From Streptomyces colonosanans (GTDB lineage Bacteria; Actinomycetota; Actinomycetes; Streptomycetales; Streptomycetaceae), in the NCBI RefSeq assembly GCF_001866645.1, contig NZ_MLYP01000002.1, forward strand, positions 111,665-175,664: a stretch of DNA of 64,000 nt, given 5' to 3'. Shown here piece after piece: positions 1-8,448 of this stretch. The number at the start of each line of letters is the position of its first letter. Position 1 is the first letter of the stretch. The translations under genes were made by a program, and so were the position numbers. Below the pieces are notes generated by a model, which searched no databases, was not told the DNA's origin, and saw only the letters and a list, made by a program, of their open reading frames with translations.

Positions 1-131
1 TCAACGAAGTGCTCGCGGCGGGCGCGGACCTCGTGACACGCGCGGTCGTACGGGCCGTGCGCGCCGCCGATTCGGTGGACGGGCCGGGCGGTACCTGGCC
101 GTCGTACGAGGAGTTGTACGGAGAGCAGTAG
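1..131 (+). CDS. P1-family peptidase (S58-like), C-terminal end only
   Basis: The window opens inside a gene. The frame starting at base 3 is open for 42 codons and stops at 129-131. The tail contains a run of VTRAVVRAV followed by GPGGTWPSYEELYG, which resembles the C-terminus of Streptomyces P1/DmpA-like (S58) N-terminal nucleophile aminopeptidases. No catalytic residue lies in the visible part, so the assignment rests on this tail alone. It runs in the same direction as the L,D-transpeptidase gene that follows 142 bp later. Confidence 0.5.
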   Translation, partial: NEVLAAGADLVTRAVVRAVRAADSVDGPGGTWPSYEELYGEQ

Positions 132-273
132 GTACCGGAGCCGGGTGATTGTCCCGGTTCTGTCACATCGATCCGCTCACCGCGATGGGCGGGAACCCTT
201 CGGCGCGGCGTTCGCTCTTTGTCCACGTACTCGAGCGGATCACCCACGCCACGACGACGATTTGGAGTAGCCC

Positions 274-1488
274 GTGACAACGCCGGACATGCGAGAGCGG
301 CGTGTACTGGGGGCCTGTGCCGCCCTGATGATCGGCGCCCTGACCCTCACGGCCTGCGGCGGCAGCGCCAACGCCGACAACCACAAAGGCGGGAAGGACT
401 CCGCCAAGACCTCCACCGCGAGGATCACCATCTCCGCGAAGGACGGTTCGACGGGCGCGTCGATCAACGCGACCGGGGTGAAGGTCAGCGACGGGAAGCT
501 GACCGAGGTGAAGATGACGGTGGCCGGGGCGGGCACGGCCGTCGCAGGGGAGCTCTCCGCGGACGGGACGTCCTGGAAGCCGAAGGAGCGGTTGGAGCGG
601 GGGACGAAGTACGAGATCAACGCCACCGCCAAGGACGCGGACGACCGCGTCGCGGCCGCCAACTCCATCTTCACCACGGTCACATCGGCCAACAGCTTCA
701 TCGGGACGTACACGCCCGACGACGGGACGACGGTCGGCGTCGGAATGCCGGTGTCCTTCACCTTCGACAAGGCGATCACCCATCAGAAGACCGTGCAGTC
801 GCACATCACGGTGACCTCCAGCAGCGGGCAGCAGATCGAGGGGCACTGGTTCGGGGCGCAGCGACTGGACTTCCGGCCCGAGGAGTACTGGAAGGCCGGC
901 TCCAAGGTCACGATGAAGATCAACCTGGACCGGGTGGAGGGCGCGAACGGCGTCTACGGCGTGCAGAAGAAGACCGTGACCTTCACGATCGGCCGCTCGC
1001 AGGTCTCCACGGTGGACGCGCACACGCAAACCATGACGGTCGTGCGGGACGGGCAGACCGTCAAGACGATCCCGGTGTCCACAGGCAGCCCCGAGCACAC
1101 CACGTACAACGGGCAGATGGTGATCTCGGAGAAGTTCACGCAGACGCGCATGAACAGCCAGACCGTCGGCATGGGCGGCGAGTACGACATCTCCGACGTG
1201 CCGCACGCGATGCGCCTGACGGCCTCCGGCACCTTCATCCACGGCAACTACTGGTACAACCCGAGCAATCCGCCGTTCGGCCGCCAGGGCACCAGCCACG
1301 GCTGCGTGGGGATGGCGGATGTACAGGGCGGGCGGGGCTCCACCACGGCCAAGTGGTTCTACGACAGTTCGCTCACGGGGGACATCGTGATCGTCAAGAA
1401 CTCCCCCGACAAGACCGTCGCCCCGGACAACGGCCTCAACGGCTGGAACATGCCGTGGAGCGCGTGGACCGCGGGAAGTGCCGTCTGA
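274..1488 (+). CDS. L,D-transpeptidase lipoprotein with Ig-like N-terminal domains
   Basis: 404 aa, GTG start with a TTGGAG site 6 bp upstream. The N-terminus is a lipoprotein signal with the lipobox LTAC, cleaved before Cys28. Residues of about 40-255 form two Ig-like domains of the kind that precede the YkuD domain in actinobacterial enzymes. The catalytic domain carries HGNYW and the SHGCVGM motif, with the nucleophilic Cys near residue 344 and the His two residues before it. Enzymes of this family form 3-3 crosslinks in peptidoglycan by joining meso-DAP residues of adjacent stem peptides, acting outside the membrane. Length and motif order are normal for the family. It seems to be transcribed alone. 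Confidence 0.93.
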   Translation: MTTPDMRERRVLGACAALMIGALTLTACGGSANADNHKGGKDSAKTSTARITISAKDGSTGASINATGVKVSDGKLTEVKMTVAGAGTAVAGELSADGTSWKPKERLERGTKYEINATAKDADDRVAAANSIFTTVTSANSFIGTYTPDDGTTVGVGMPVSFTFDKAITHQKTVQSHITVTSSSGQQIEGHWFGAQRLDFRPEEYWKAGSKVTMKINLDRVEGANGVYGVQKKTVTFTIGRSQVSTVDAHTQTMTVVRDGQTVKTIPVSTGSPEHTTYNGQMVISEKFTQTRMNSQTVGMGGEYDISDVPHAMRLTASGTFIHGNYWYNPSNPPFGRQGTSHGCVGMADVQGGRGSTTAKWFYDSSLTGDIVIVKNSPDKTVAPDNGLNGWNMPWSAWTAGSAV

Positions 1489-1645
1489 ACCGGGCCGTAT
1501 GGCGACTGATCGGGCCGCGCGGGAACGTCTCGCGCGGCCCGTCCGTTTTCCGACCGTACGTTTTCTCGGTTTCCGGACATGATGTCCGATCGAGGGGCTA
1601 CGGTATGCACCCACAAGGTGACATGCAGCAACGCCGGGAGAAACC

Positions 1646-2404
1646 TTGAGCGTTCCGTACGAGACGGCAGCGTACGAGCCACCCGAGTCGCCCGAGTCTC
1701 CTGAGGAGCATCTCGCGCGACTCCTCGGCCGCGCCCTGAACTCCTTCGAGCTGCCCGACGAGACGATCGGGCAGCTCGACTGCGCACTGGTGTACGACAG
1801 TTCACTGCACTCCGCGCACCACAGCGCGGGGCTGTACCGGGAGACGTACCGGCACACCTGGCTGCTCACGGACGGCTCTGCGGTCACCCTGTGGGAGCTC
1901 GTCCACAACACGGCACCGGACGGCCTTCTGGAGCACGAGGTGTACGTGGACGAGGAGGAGCTGGGCGCCGCCACGGCCCGGCTCCCGCTGCCGCAGGACG
2001 CGCCCGACGTCGAACTGCCCGTCCTGGTACAGCTGTCACAGATCCCCGAACCGCGCCATGTGTACATGCCGGACGACTCCGCGGACCACGCGCGTCGGCT
2101 GCTGCGCCGGGCGGAGAACCCGGACCGGCCGGGTCCGGATCTGGCGACGTTACTGCTGCGCGCGGCCTTCGCGCACGAGATCACCCAGGCCTTCGGACGG
2201 CCATGGCGGGCCGGCCGGGCGGGGCTGTGCTTCTCGCTCTATGAGCACGCGTTCCTGCTGCGGGACGGCCGGGAGCTGTCCCTGTGGGAGGTCGAGCACA
2301 CGGCGACGCCGGACGGACGGCACATGTGCGAGGTGTACGCCACCGAGGAGGCGGCACGGGAGGCGATGGAGCGGCGCGCAGCGACGCGTGGCCGAGGCGC
2401 CTGA
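1646..2404 (+). CDS. DUF6227-family protein, two-repeat architecture
   Basis: 252 aa, TTG start after a GGGAG site. The sequence matches the Streptomyces-restricted family DUF6227, which has no known function. It contains an internal duplication: a first half with RHTWLLTDGSAVTLWELVH and TAPDG, and a second half with EHAFLLRDGRELSLWEVEH and TATPDG. Each is followed by a short acidic segment with a YVDEEE or YATEEA motif. The N-terminal 15 residues are rich in Pro and Glu. There is no signal peptide or membrane segment, so it should be cytoplasmic. It converges on the MFS gene and a strong hairpin lies between them. Confidence 0.8.
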   Translation: MSVPYETAAYEPPESPESPEEHLARLLGRALNSFELPDETIGQLDCALVYDSSLHSAHHSAGLYRETYRHTWLLTDGSAVTLWELVHNTAPDGLLEHEVYVDEEELGAATARLPLPQDAPDVELPVLVQLSQIPEPRHVYMPDDSADHARRLLRRAENPDRPGPDLATLLLRAAFAHEITQAFGRPWRAGRAGLCFSLYEHAFLLRDGRELSLWEVEHTATPDGRHMCEVYATEEAAREAMERRAATRGRGA

Positions 2405-2457
2405 GCGCCTCCGAGCGAAGGCCCCGACGCAGAAGATCCTGTGCCGCCTCACACGGC

Positions 2458-2500
2458 GGCGCCCGGCAGGGCTCGCGCGAAACGCGACCCGCCGGGCGCC
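2458..2500. terminator. Bidirectional terminator hairpin
   Basis: Inverted repeat with arms GGCGCCCGGC and CCGGGCGCC, extended inward by GGG/CCC, between the convergent DUF6227 and MFS genes. There is no U-run, as is usual in Streptomyces. Confidence 0.6.
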
Positions 2501-2530
2501 ATCAACCACCACCCCGGACACCGGCACCGT

Positions 2531-4057
2531 TCAGGAGACGAGCACCCGCTCCTCGGCCGCCTCCGTCCCCATGGCCGCCTCCGAGTCCTGCGTACCCTCC
2601 AGATGCTGCGCCGGCCGCTTCGGCAGGGCGAACATCAGCAGGAAGATCGCCACCAGCACGGCCGCAACCCAGCCCAGAGCGTGCTGGAAGGCGTGCACGA
2701 ACGCCGGGCCCACCTGCTCAGGAGTCAGCCGGTCACCGATCTCGCCGAAGAAGACCACCGACACCAGCCCGAGGCCCAGTGCGTTGCCCATCTGCTGCAC
2801 CGTATTGATCAGGCCCGACGCCGAACCGGAGTGCTCCGGCGGCACCTGGGACAGGACCGCGTCCGTCAGCGGAGCCACGATCAAACCCATGCCCACCCCC
2901 ATGACCACCAGCGGCAGCGCCATCTGCCAGGGGGCGATGTCCAGGCCGTAGCGGTCGGACTCCGCGATGTAGAGGAGTACGCCCGCCGCCATCACCAGCG
3001 CGCCCGCCTGCAGCACCTTGCGGCCGAAGCGCGGGACCAGCTTCTGCACGGACATCCCGGCCGCCGTCGAGACCGCGAGCGAGAACGGCACCCCCGTCAG
3101 GCCGGCCCGCAGCGCGCTCCAGCCCAGCCCGACCTGCATGTACAGCGTCCAGACCAGGAAGAAGATACCGAGGCCGACCCCGAACACCGTCTGCACCGCA
3201 ATGCCCGCAGCGAAGCTCTTCACCCGGAAGAGGGAAAGCTCGATGAGCGGGGACCCATCGCGCACCGCCTTCCTCTTCTCGTACGCCACCAGCACCGCGA
3301 AGACGACCAGCGCACCCGCCATCGACGCGTACCCCCACAGCGGCCAGCCCAGCTCGCGGCCTCGGGTCAGCGGGTAGAGCAGCATCAGCAGGCCGAGGGT
3401 GACCAGGGCGACACCTACGAGGTCCAGTCGCAGCGCCCGCGGGGCCTTCGACTCCGTGATGAAGCGCCGGCCCAGGACCAACGCCGCAACGCCGACCGGC
3501 AGGTTGATCAGGAAGATGGGCCGCCATTCCAGCCCGAACAGGTTCCACTCGGTGAGCAGTGCGCCGAGCAGCGGCCCGGAGACCGCCCCCAGCCCGACGA
3601 TGGCGCCGAAGAGCCCGAAGACCTTGCCCCGCTCGTGCGCCGGGAAGGTGGCGTGCACGATCGCCAGCACCTGCGGCACCATCAGCGCGGCCATCGCGCC
3701 CTGCAGGATCCGCGAGGCGACGAGCATCTCCGGGTTCGCGGCGAAGCCGCACAGCGCCGAGGCGAGCGTGAACCCGGCCACGCCGAGGAGGAAGAGGTGC
3801 TTGCGGCCGTGGATGTCACCGAGACGGCCTCCGGTGATGAGCCCTGCGGCGAAGGCGAGCGCATAACCCGCGGTGATCCACTGGATCTGGCTGAACGACG
3901 CGCCCGCGTCCCGCTGGATCGACGGGATCGCGATGTTGACGATCGTGACGTCGACGAGGTCCATGAAGGCCGCGGTCATCACGATGGCGAGCGCGAACCA
4001 GCGACGACGGTCACCCGCGCCCGCGGTGGTACTGAGAGTGCTCTCGGTGGAGGTCAT
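2531..4057 (-). CDS. MFS drug transporter, DHA2 (EmrB/QacA-like) 14-TM family
   Basis: 508 aa with about 14 hydrophobic segments. Motif A after TM2 reads GGRLGDIHGRKHLFLLG, and the TM5 region carries the antiporter motif C-like GAVSGPLLGALL. These mark a proton-driven drug:H+ antiporter of the DHA2 group, which exports cationic or amphipathic compounds through the cytoplasmic membrane. It is transcribed away from a WYL-domain regulator with only 62 bp between the two starts, the usual arrangement of an efflux gene under its own regulator. The substrate cannot be read from the sequence. Confidence 0.92.
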   Translation of the reverse strand: MTSTESTLSTTAGAGDRRRWFALAIVMTAAFMDLVDVTIVNIAIPSIQRDAGASFSQIQWITAGYALAFAAGLITGGRLGDIHGRKHLFLLGVAGFTLASALCGFAANPEMLVASRILQGAMAALMVPQVLAIVHATFPAHERGKVFGLFGAIVGLGAVSGPLLGALLTEWNLFGLEWRPIFLINLPVGVAALVLGRRFITESKAPRALRLDLVGVALVTLGLLMLLYPLTRGRELGWPLWGYASMAGALVVFAVLVAYEKRKAVRDGSPLIELSLFRVKSFAAGIAVQTVFGVGLGIFFLVWTLYMQVGLGWSALRAGLTGVPFSLAVSTAAGMSVQKLVPRFGRKVLQAGALVMAAGVLLYIAESDRYGLDIAPWQMALPLVVMGVGMGLIVAPLTDAVLSQVPPEHSGSASGLINTVQQMGNALGLGLVSVVFFGEIGDRLTPEQVGPAFVHAFQHALGWVAAVLVAIFLLMFALPKRPAQHLEGTQDSEAAMGTEAAEERVLVS

Positions 4058-4119
4058 ACCGCAAAGCTACGCGGCCATTAGGTCAGATCACGTCCTATTC
4101 CTGCGGCACCCTGGTAGGT

Positions 4120-5094
4120 ATGACGACCGACACACCGGCGCGACTCCTGCAGCTCCTCTCCCTCCTCCAGACCCCGCGCGAGTGGCCCGGCGGCGAACTC
4201 GCCGAGCGACTCAGGGTCTCCCGGCGCACCGTCCGGCGGGACATCGACCGCCTGCGCGAGCTGGGCTACCCGGTGCAGGCCGCCAGGGGAGCCGACGGCG
4301 GATACCGGCTGGCCGCCGGGAAGGCCATGCCGCCGCTGGTGCTGGACGACGAGGAGGCGGTGGCGATCGCGGTGGGGCTGCGCGCCGGTGCCGGCCACGC
4401 GGTGGAGGGCGTGGACGAGGCGTCCGTACGGGCCCTGGCCAAGCTGGAGCAGGTGCTGCCGAACCGGCTGCGTCATCGCGTCGCCACCCTGCAGGCCGCC
4501 ACCACGCCCCTGGCCAGCGGCGACGGGGCGAGCATCGCGCCGGAGACGCTCACCGTGATGGCCTCGGCGATCGCGGGCCACGAGCGGCTGCGCTTCGCCT
4601 ACCTCTCCCACGACAAAACGCCGTCGCGGCGTCTCACGGAGCCGTACCGGCTGGTGTCGACCGGACGCCGCTGGTACCTGGTGGCCTTCGACCTCGATCG
4701 CGACGACTGGCGCACATTCCGGGTCGACCGGGTCAGTGAGCCGTTCGCGACGGGCGCGCGGTTCGCACCGCGGGAGCTGCCGGCGGGGGACGCGGCGGAG
4801 TATCTACGGCAGTCGATGCAGCGGCGGCAGGAGACGTACGAGTTCGAGGTGACCTTCGCCGCGCCCGCCGACCTCGTCGCGGCGCGTCTGCCCCGCTGGT
4901 TCGGTACACCCGAGCCGCTCGACGAGGACAACTGCCGGCTGTGCGGCACATCGAGCGACTCCGTGGAGTGGATGGCGGTGCGTCTCGCAATGGCCGACTG
5001 CGAGTTCACGGTGCACCGGCCATCCGAACTGGTCGCGTGCGTAAGGGACTTCGGGGCTCGGTTGAGCCGGGCGGCGGACACCCGGGGAGCGTGA
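4120..5094 (+). CDS. WYL-domain transcriptional regulator (YafY/PafC type)
   Basis: 324 aa. Residues of about 6-58 form a winged HTH_11 domain (ERLRVSRRTVRRDIDRLREL). A WYL domain follows, centred on RWYLVAFDLDRDDWRTFRVDR, with a C-terminal WCX extension. WYL domains bind small ligands or single-stranded nucleic acid. The gene is divergent from the DHA2 efflux pump, so it probably senses a substrate and controls both genes from the 62-bp shared spacer (4058-4119). No clear palindrome is visible in that spacer. Confidence 0.9.
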   Translation: MTTDTPARLLQLLSLLQTPREWPGGELAERLRVSRRTVRRDIDRLRELGYPVQAARGADGGYRLAAGKAMPPLVLDDEEAVAIAVGLRAGAGHAVEGVDEASVRALAKLEQVLPNRLRHRVATLQAATTPLASGDGASIAPETLTVMASAIAGHERLRFAYLSHDKTPSRRLTEPYRLVSTGRRWYLVAFDLDRDDWRTFRVDRVSEPFATGARFAPRELPAGDAAEYLRQSMQRRQETYEFEVTFAAPADLVAARLPRWFGTPEPLDEDNCRLCGTSSDSVEWMAVRLAMADCEFTVHRPSELVACVRDFGARLSRAADTRGA

Positions 5095-5168
5095 GGAGAG
5101 CGGCTGCCCTACAGGAAGAGCCGGGCTTCAGCACCAAGGGGAAGGGCGCCGAAGCCCGGCTCGGGGAG

Positions 5169-5280
5169 AGTCCCGACGCCGGGGGGAGTGCGTCGGGACT
5201 CGGCTCTGGGGACTGCGACGCAGCACCACGTTCGCACGACGTGAGCGGCGCCGCCGGGCCGACGGGTAGGCCGTCGGCCC
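5169..5280. terminator. Two hairpins between convergent genes
   Basis: The spacer between the WYL gene and hrdD contains two perfect inverted repeats: AGTCCCGACGC/GCGTCGGGACT at 5169-5200 and GGGCCGACGG/CCGTCGGCCC at 5256-5280. Their position between convergent genes suggests transcription terminators for each side. Confidence 0.6.
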
Positions 5281-5310
5281 GCGGTCACCGGCCCTGTTGA
5301 CGCCGAACAC

Positions 5311-6309
5311 TCACGCCGCCGCGTCGAACCCGGTGTCCCGCGCCAGCTTCTTCAGCTCCAGCAGCGCGTGCTTCTCGATCTGGCGGATCCGCTCGCGGGT
5401 CAGGCCATGCTCCTTGCCGACCTCCGTCAGCGTGCGCTCCCGGCCGTCCTCGATGCCGTACCGCATCTTGATGATCGAGGCCGTGCGCTGGTCGAGCCGG
5501 CCGATGAGGTCGTCCAGCTCCTCGCTGCGCAACAGCGTGAGCACCGACTGCTCGGGCGACACCGCCGAGGTGTCCTCGAGCAGGTCGCCGAACTGCGTCT
5601 CACCCTCGTCGTCCACCGACATGTTCAGCGAGACCGGGTCACGGGCCCAGTCGAGCACGTCGATGACGCGCTCCGGGGTCGCGTCCAGCTCGGCCGCGAT
5701 CTCGGCCGGCTCCGGCTCCCGCCCGTGCTCGCGGTTGAACTCCCGCTGGACGCGGCGGATCCGACCGAGCTCCTCGACCAGGTGGACGGGCAGCCGGATG
5801 GTCCGCGACTGGTCGGCGATGGACCGCGTGATGGCCTGGCGGATCCACCACGTCGCGTATGTCGAGAACTTGAAGCCCTTGCGGTAGTCGAACTTCTCGA
5901 CCGCCCGCACCAGGCCTGCGTTGCCCTCCTGGATCAGGTCGAGCAGTGGAAGACCGCTGCGCGGATAGCGGCGCGCCACGGCGACGACGAGCCGGAGGTT
6001 CGAGCGGATGAAGACGTCCTTCGCCCGCTCCCCTTCGGCGACCAGGGCCTCCAGCTCCTCTCGGGTGGCATCGGCCTTGGCCTCTTCCACACCGCCGAGG
6101 ATCTGCTGCGCGAACACCCCGGCCTCGATGACCTGGGACAGCTCGACCTCCCTCGCGGCATCGAGCAGCGGTGTACGCGCGATCTCGTCGAGATACATGC
6201 CGACCAGGTCGCGATCGGCGATCTCGCCGCCATGGGCGCGAACACTGTGTGCCGCGTCGACGGTCTCGCCTCCGGCGGACTTGCGACGGGCGACGGCACG
6301 GGTTGCCAT
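5311..6309 (-). CDS. hrdD: Group 2 RNA polymerase sigma factor, HrdD-like
   Basis: 332 aa from the ATG at 6309, preceded by AAGGGAG at good spacing; the open frame extends further upstream but without a better start. All sigma-70 regions are present except region 1.1: region 1.2 (DLVGMYLDEIARTPLL), 2.1-2.4 with NLRLVVAVARRYPRSGLPLLD and the -10-reading helix YATWWIRQAITRSIADQ, region 3, and the 4.2 helix EVGKEHGLTRERIRQIEKHA. The short form that begins MATRAVARR matches the Streptomyces HrdD group rather than the essential HrdB. HrdD directs RNA polymerase to HrdB-like promoters and is dispensable in S. coelicolor. The regulation is not visible, but the leader contains a dispersed repeat. Confidence 0.85.
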   Translation of the reverse strand: MATRAVARRKSAGGETVDAAHSVRAHGGEIADRDLVGMYLDEIARTPLLDAAREVELSQVIEAGVFAQQILGGVEEAKADATREELEALVAEGERAKDVFIRSNLRLVVAVARRYPRSGLPLLDLIQEGNAGLVRAVEKFDYRKGFKFSTYATWWIRQAITRSIADQSRTIRLPVHLVEELGRIRRVQREFNREHGREPEPAEIAAELDATPERVIDVLDWARDPVSLNMSVDDEGETQFGDLLEDTSAVSPEQSVLTLLRSEELDDLIGRLDQRTASIIKMRYGIEDGRERTLTEVGKEHGLTRERIRQIEKHALLELKKLARDTGFDAAA

Positions 6310-6327
6310 GCGTGCTCCCTTGCGGTT

Positions 6328-6366
6328 GGGGTCCCCCCGCTCGAGCGAAGCCGAGAGTGGGGAAGG
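6328..6366. repeat. Streptomyces dispersed hairpin repeat in the hrdD leader
   Basis: The block includes CCGCTCGAGCGAAGCCGAGA and is flanked by runs of C and G that can pair. This motif is recognised from many Streptomyces intergenic regions. A diverged copy lies at 63911-63953. Here it falls 19 bp upstream of the hrdD start codon, probably in the 5' UTR, where its hairpin could affect expression. Confidence 0.6.
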
Positions 6367-6535
6367 GCTGGCGATGGTCCTGCGACGCTGCGGCCACCTT
6401 TTCGGGTGCCCGGCATCTGATGGAAACAACGACTGGAATCCGGACAGAATTCCCAACCCGCCCCGCAACTTTTGCGATCATGCAGTATCCTGCACCGCCA
6501 CAATGCGGCGCCGAGTACCGACGGAACGTAAAGAG

Positions 6536-6776
6536 GTGCAGGTCAGACCGGGAGTCGAAGGTGACCTCGAAGCCCTCACGGGCATCTACGACCACTACGT
6601 GCGCGAGACGCCCGTCACATTCGACACGGAGGCCTTCACGCCGGAAGAGCGACGTCCTTGGCTGCTCTCCCACCCTGAAGACGGCCCGCACCGGCCGATG
6701 GTTGCCACGGCCGCAGGCTCGCAGGCGACTACGAGGTACGTCACATCCGGCGCCTTCCGCGCGAAGCGGGCGCCGG
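6536..6776 (+). pseudogene. GNAT acetyltransferase (PAT-like), 3'-truncated
   Basis: GTG start after AAAGAG, opening with VQVRPGVEGDLEALTGIYDH and then ETPVTFDTEAFTPEERRPWL. This is the N-terminal third of a phosphinothricin-acetyltransferase-like GNAT protein. After about 70 residues the similarity fades (SGAFRAKRAPG) and the frame runs into the antisense of the dioxygenase gene. The acetyl-CoA-binding motif (Q/RxxGxG/A) is absent. I read it as a gene cut off by a deletion that placed the dioxygenase 3' end against it. Confidence 0.7.
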
Positions 6777-6781
6777 GACCC

Positions 6782-7588
6782 CTACCCGAACTGCACCGAC
6801 CGCTTCGCCAACCCCATCCAGAACCCGTCGATCACCGACCGCTGCGCACCCAGTTCCCCCGTCGCGTCCGCCGCGCCCATCGCCACGAAGAGCGGAGCGA
6901 AGTGTTCCGTGCGGGGGTGGGCGAGACGGCCCGCCGGGGATGTGCGGGTGAAGTCGAGGAGGGCGTCGACGTCACCGGCGCCCAGGGCGCGGCGGCCCCA
7001 GTCGTCGAACTCCGCCGACCAGCCCGGAACTCCCCCGCCCGTGTGACGCAGGGCCGCAAGGTTGTGGGTGAAGAAGCCGGAGCCGATGATCAGGACGCCT
7101 TCGTCGCGCAGCGGCGCCAGCCTGCGGCCGATCTCCATCAGCTTCACCGGGTCGAGGGTCGGCATGGAGATCTGCAGGACCGGGATGTCGGCCTCGGGGA
7201 ACATCTCGACGAGCGGGACATACGCGCCGTGGTCCAGGCCGCGGTCCGGGAAGTCCTGTACGGGGATCCCCGGCGCGCGCAGCAACTTCCTCACGCTCTC
7301 GGCGAGTTGAGGGGCTCCAGGGGCGTCATAGGTCACCCGGTAGTAGTGCTCGGGGAAGCCCCAGAAGTCGTAGACCAGTGGAACCGTCCGCACCGCACCG
7401 AGGGCGAGAGGGGCCTCCTCCCAGTGGGCTGAGACCACGAGGATCGCCCGGGGTCGCGGCAGACCGGCGGACCAGGCCGCGAGCTGGCCGGGCCAGACCG
7501 GGTCGTCGGCCAGCGGGGGCGCGCCATGGCTCAAGTAGAGGGCGGGCATGCGCTCGGGCGCGGTGCGCCCATCGATGACGGCGGACAC
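6782..7588 (-). CDS. Class III extradiol dioxygenase, 4,5-DOPA dioxygenase (YgiD) family
   Basis: Start placed at the GTG at 7588, because AAAGGGG lies 8 bp before it; a TTG at 7624 lacks such a site. About 268 aa. Metal-binding signals of the LigB fold are visible: YLSHGAPPL near the N-terminus, VVSAHWEE, LDHGAYVPL, and FFTHNL. The family cleaves catechol rings using non-haem Fe(II) or Zn(II) and often removes unwanted catechols or quinone precursors. It is divergent from a MarR-type regulator, and the shared spacer carries inverted repeats. The combination suggests a catechol/quinone-responsive detoxification unit. Confidence 0.9.
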   Translation of the reverse strand: MSAVIDGRTAPERMPALYLSHGAPPLADDPVWPGQLAAWSAGLPRPRAILVVSAHWEEAPLALGAVRTVPLVYDFWGFPEHYYRVTYDAPGAPQLAESVRKLLRAPGIPVQDFPDRGLDHGAYVPLVEMFPEADIPVLQISMPTLDPVKLMEIGRRLAPLRDEGVLIIGSGFFTHNLAALRHTGGGVPGWSAEFDDWGRRALGAGDVDALLDFTRTSPAGRLAHPRTEHFAPLFVAMGAADATGELGAQRSVIDGFWMGLAKRSVQFG

Positions 7589-7611
7589 GGCGGCAGCCCC
7601 TTTCAGCTTTT

Positions 7612-7668
7612 CTTGAAGTCTCAAGCTCTATGTCAAGCAGCCTAACGCTCACTTGTTTAACTTTCAAG
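7612..7668. promoter_or_regulatory. Probable MarR operators between the dioxygenase and marR genes
   Basis: Two related inverted repeats lie in the divergent spacer: CTTGAAGTCTCAAG at 7612-7625, which is a perfect CTTGA-4-TCAAG palindrome, and CTTGTTTAACTTTCAAG at 7652-7668. They share CTTG/CAAG ends and sit beside the two start codons. This fits autoregulation by the adjacent MarR protein and repression of the dioxygenase. Confidence 0.65.
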
Positions 7669-7683
7669 AAGAGGGCTCGTACA

Positions 7684-8196
7684 GTGGTGCACATGAAGAC
7701 GGCATCCGCTGAGGACACACGCTGGCTCACCGACGAGGAGCAGCGCACCTGGCGTGCGTACATGCATGCCGTCACCCTCCTCGAGGACCATCTGGACCGC
7801 CAGCTGCAGCGTGACGCGGGCATGCCGCACGTGTACTACGGACTGCTCGTCCAACTCGCCGAGGCGCCGTGCCGGCGGCTGCGGATGACCGAGCTGGCCA
7901 TGCGGGCGAAGATCACGCGCTCACGGCTCTCGCACGCCGTCGCCCGTCTGGAGAAGAACGGCTGGGTGCGACGCGAGGACTGCCCCTCCGACAAGCGCGG
8001 ACAGCTCGCGGTCCTCACGGACGAGGGGTACGAAGTACTGGCACGCACCGCACCCGGCCATGTGGCGGCGGTACGCCAGGCCCTCTTCGACCGGCTCACC
8101 CCCGAGCAGCAGAAGTCGCTCGGCGAGATCATGACGATCCTCGCGGAGGGGCTGCAGCCGAAGGAGGCGGGGGCGGACCTGCCCTGGCTTCGCTGA
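7684..8196 (+). CDS. MarR-family transcriptional regulator
   Basis: About 170 aa. The GTG at 7684 is preferred because GAGGG ends 8 bp before it; the ATG at 7693 is the alternative. The winged HTH contains MTELAMRAKITRSRLSHAVA as recognition region and the wing VRREDCPSDKRGQLAVLTDEG with the conserved DxR. MarR dimers bind palindromes and release them on binding phenolics or on oxidation. Neighbouring operators and the divergent dioxygenase point to control of that gene. Confidence 0.9.
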   Translation: MVHMKTASAEDTRWLTDEEQRTWRAYMHAVTLLEDHLDRQLQRDAGMPHVYYGLLVQLAEAPCRRLRMTELAMRAKITRSRLSHAVARLEKNGWVRREDCPSDKRGQLAVLTDEGYEVLARTAPGHVAAVRQALFDRLTPEQQKSLGEIMTILAEGLQPKEAGADLPWLR

Positions 8197-8448
8197 GCCC
8201 CGGGCGGAGCCACACGGAAATGCCCCGGCGTCAGGTACGGGCCGGCGGCAGGGGTGCTCCCGCCGCTCACCCGACCGGCCCCACGCCGACCGAACGCCCC
8301 TGTTCACGCCGCCCCCGCCATCACTCCTTCCGCACCCGAGAACCCCTCGTTCGGTCCGCTCCAGCGAGCATCCCCGCCCGCCGCGCCACAGGGTGATCGC
8401 AAGGGTGCAGCCGGACACCGGTGGCTGCCGTGGAGCGAAGGGCACCGC

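Noticed and set aside
163..2184. Very long minus-strand open frames opposite the L,D-transpeptidase and DUF6227 genes
   Set aside because: High-GC shadow frames; composition is Arg/Ala-rich without any domain, and they lie fully opposite well-supported genes.
2441..4081. 546-codon plus-strand frame over the MFS gene
   Set aside because: Antisense shadow: His/Arg/Gln-rich, no ribosome site, no family.
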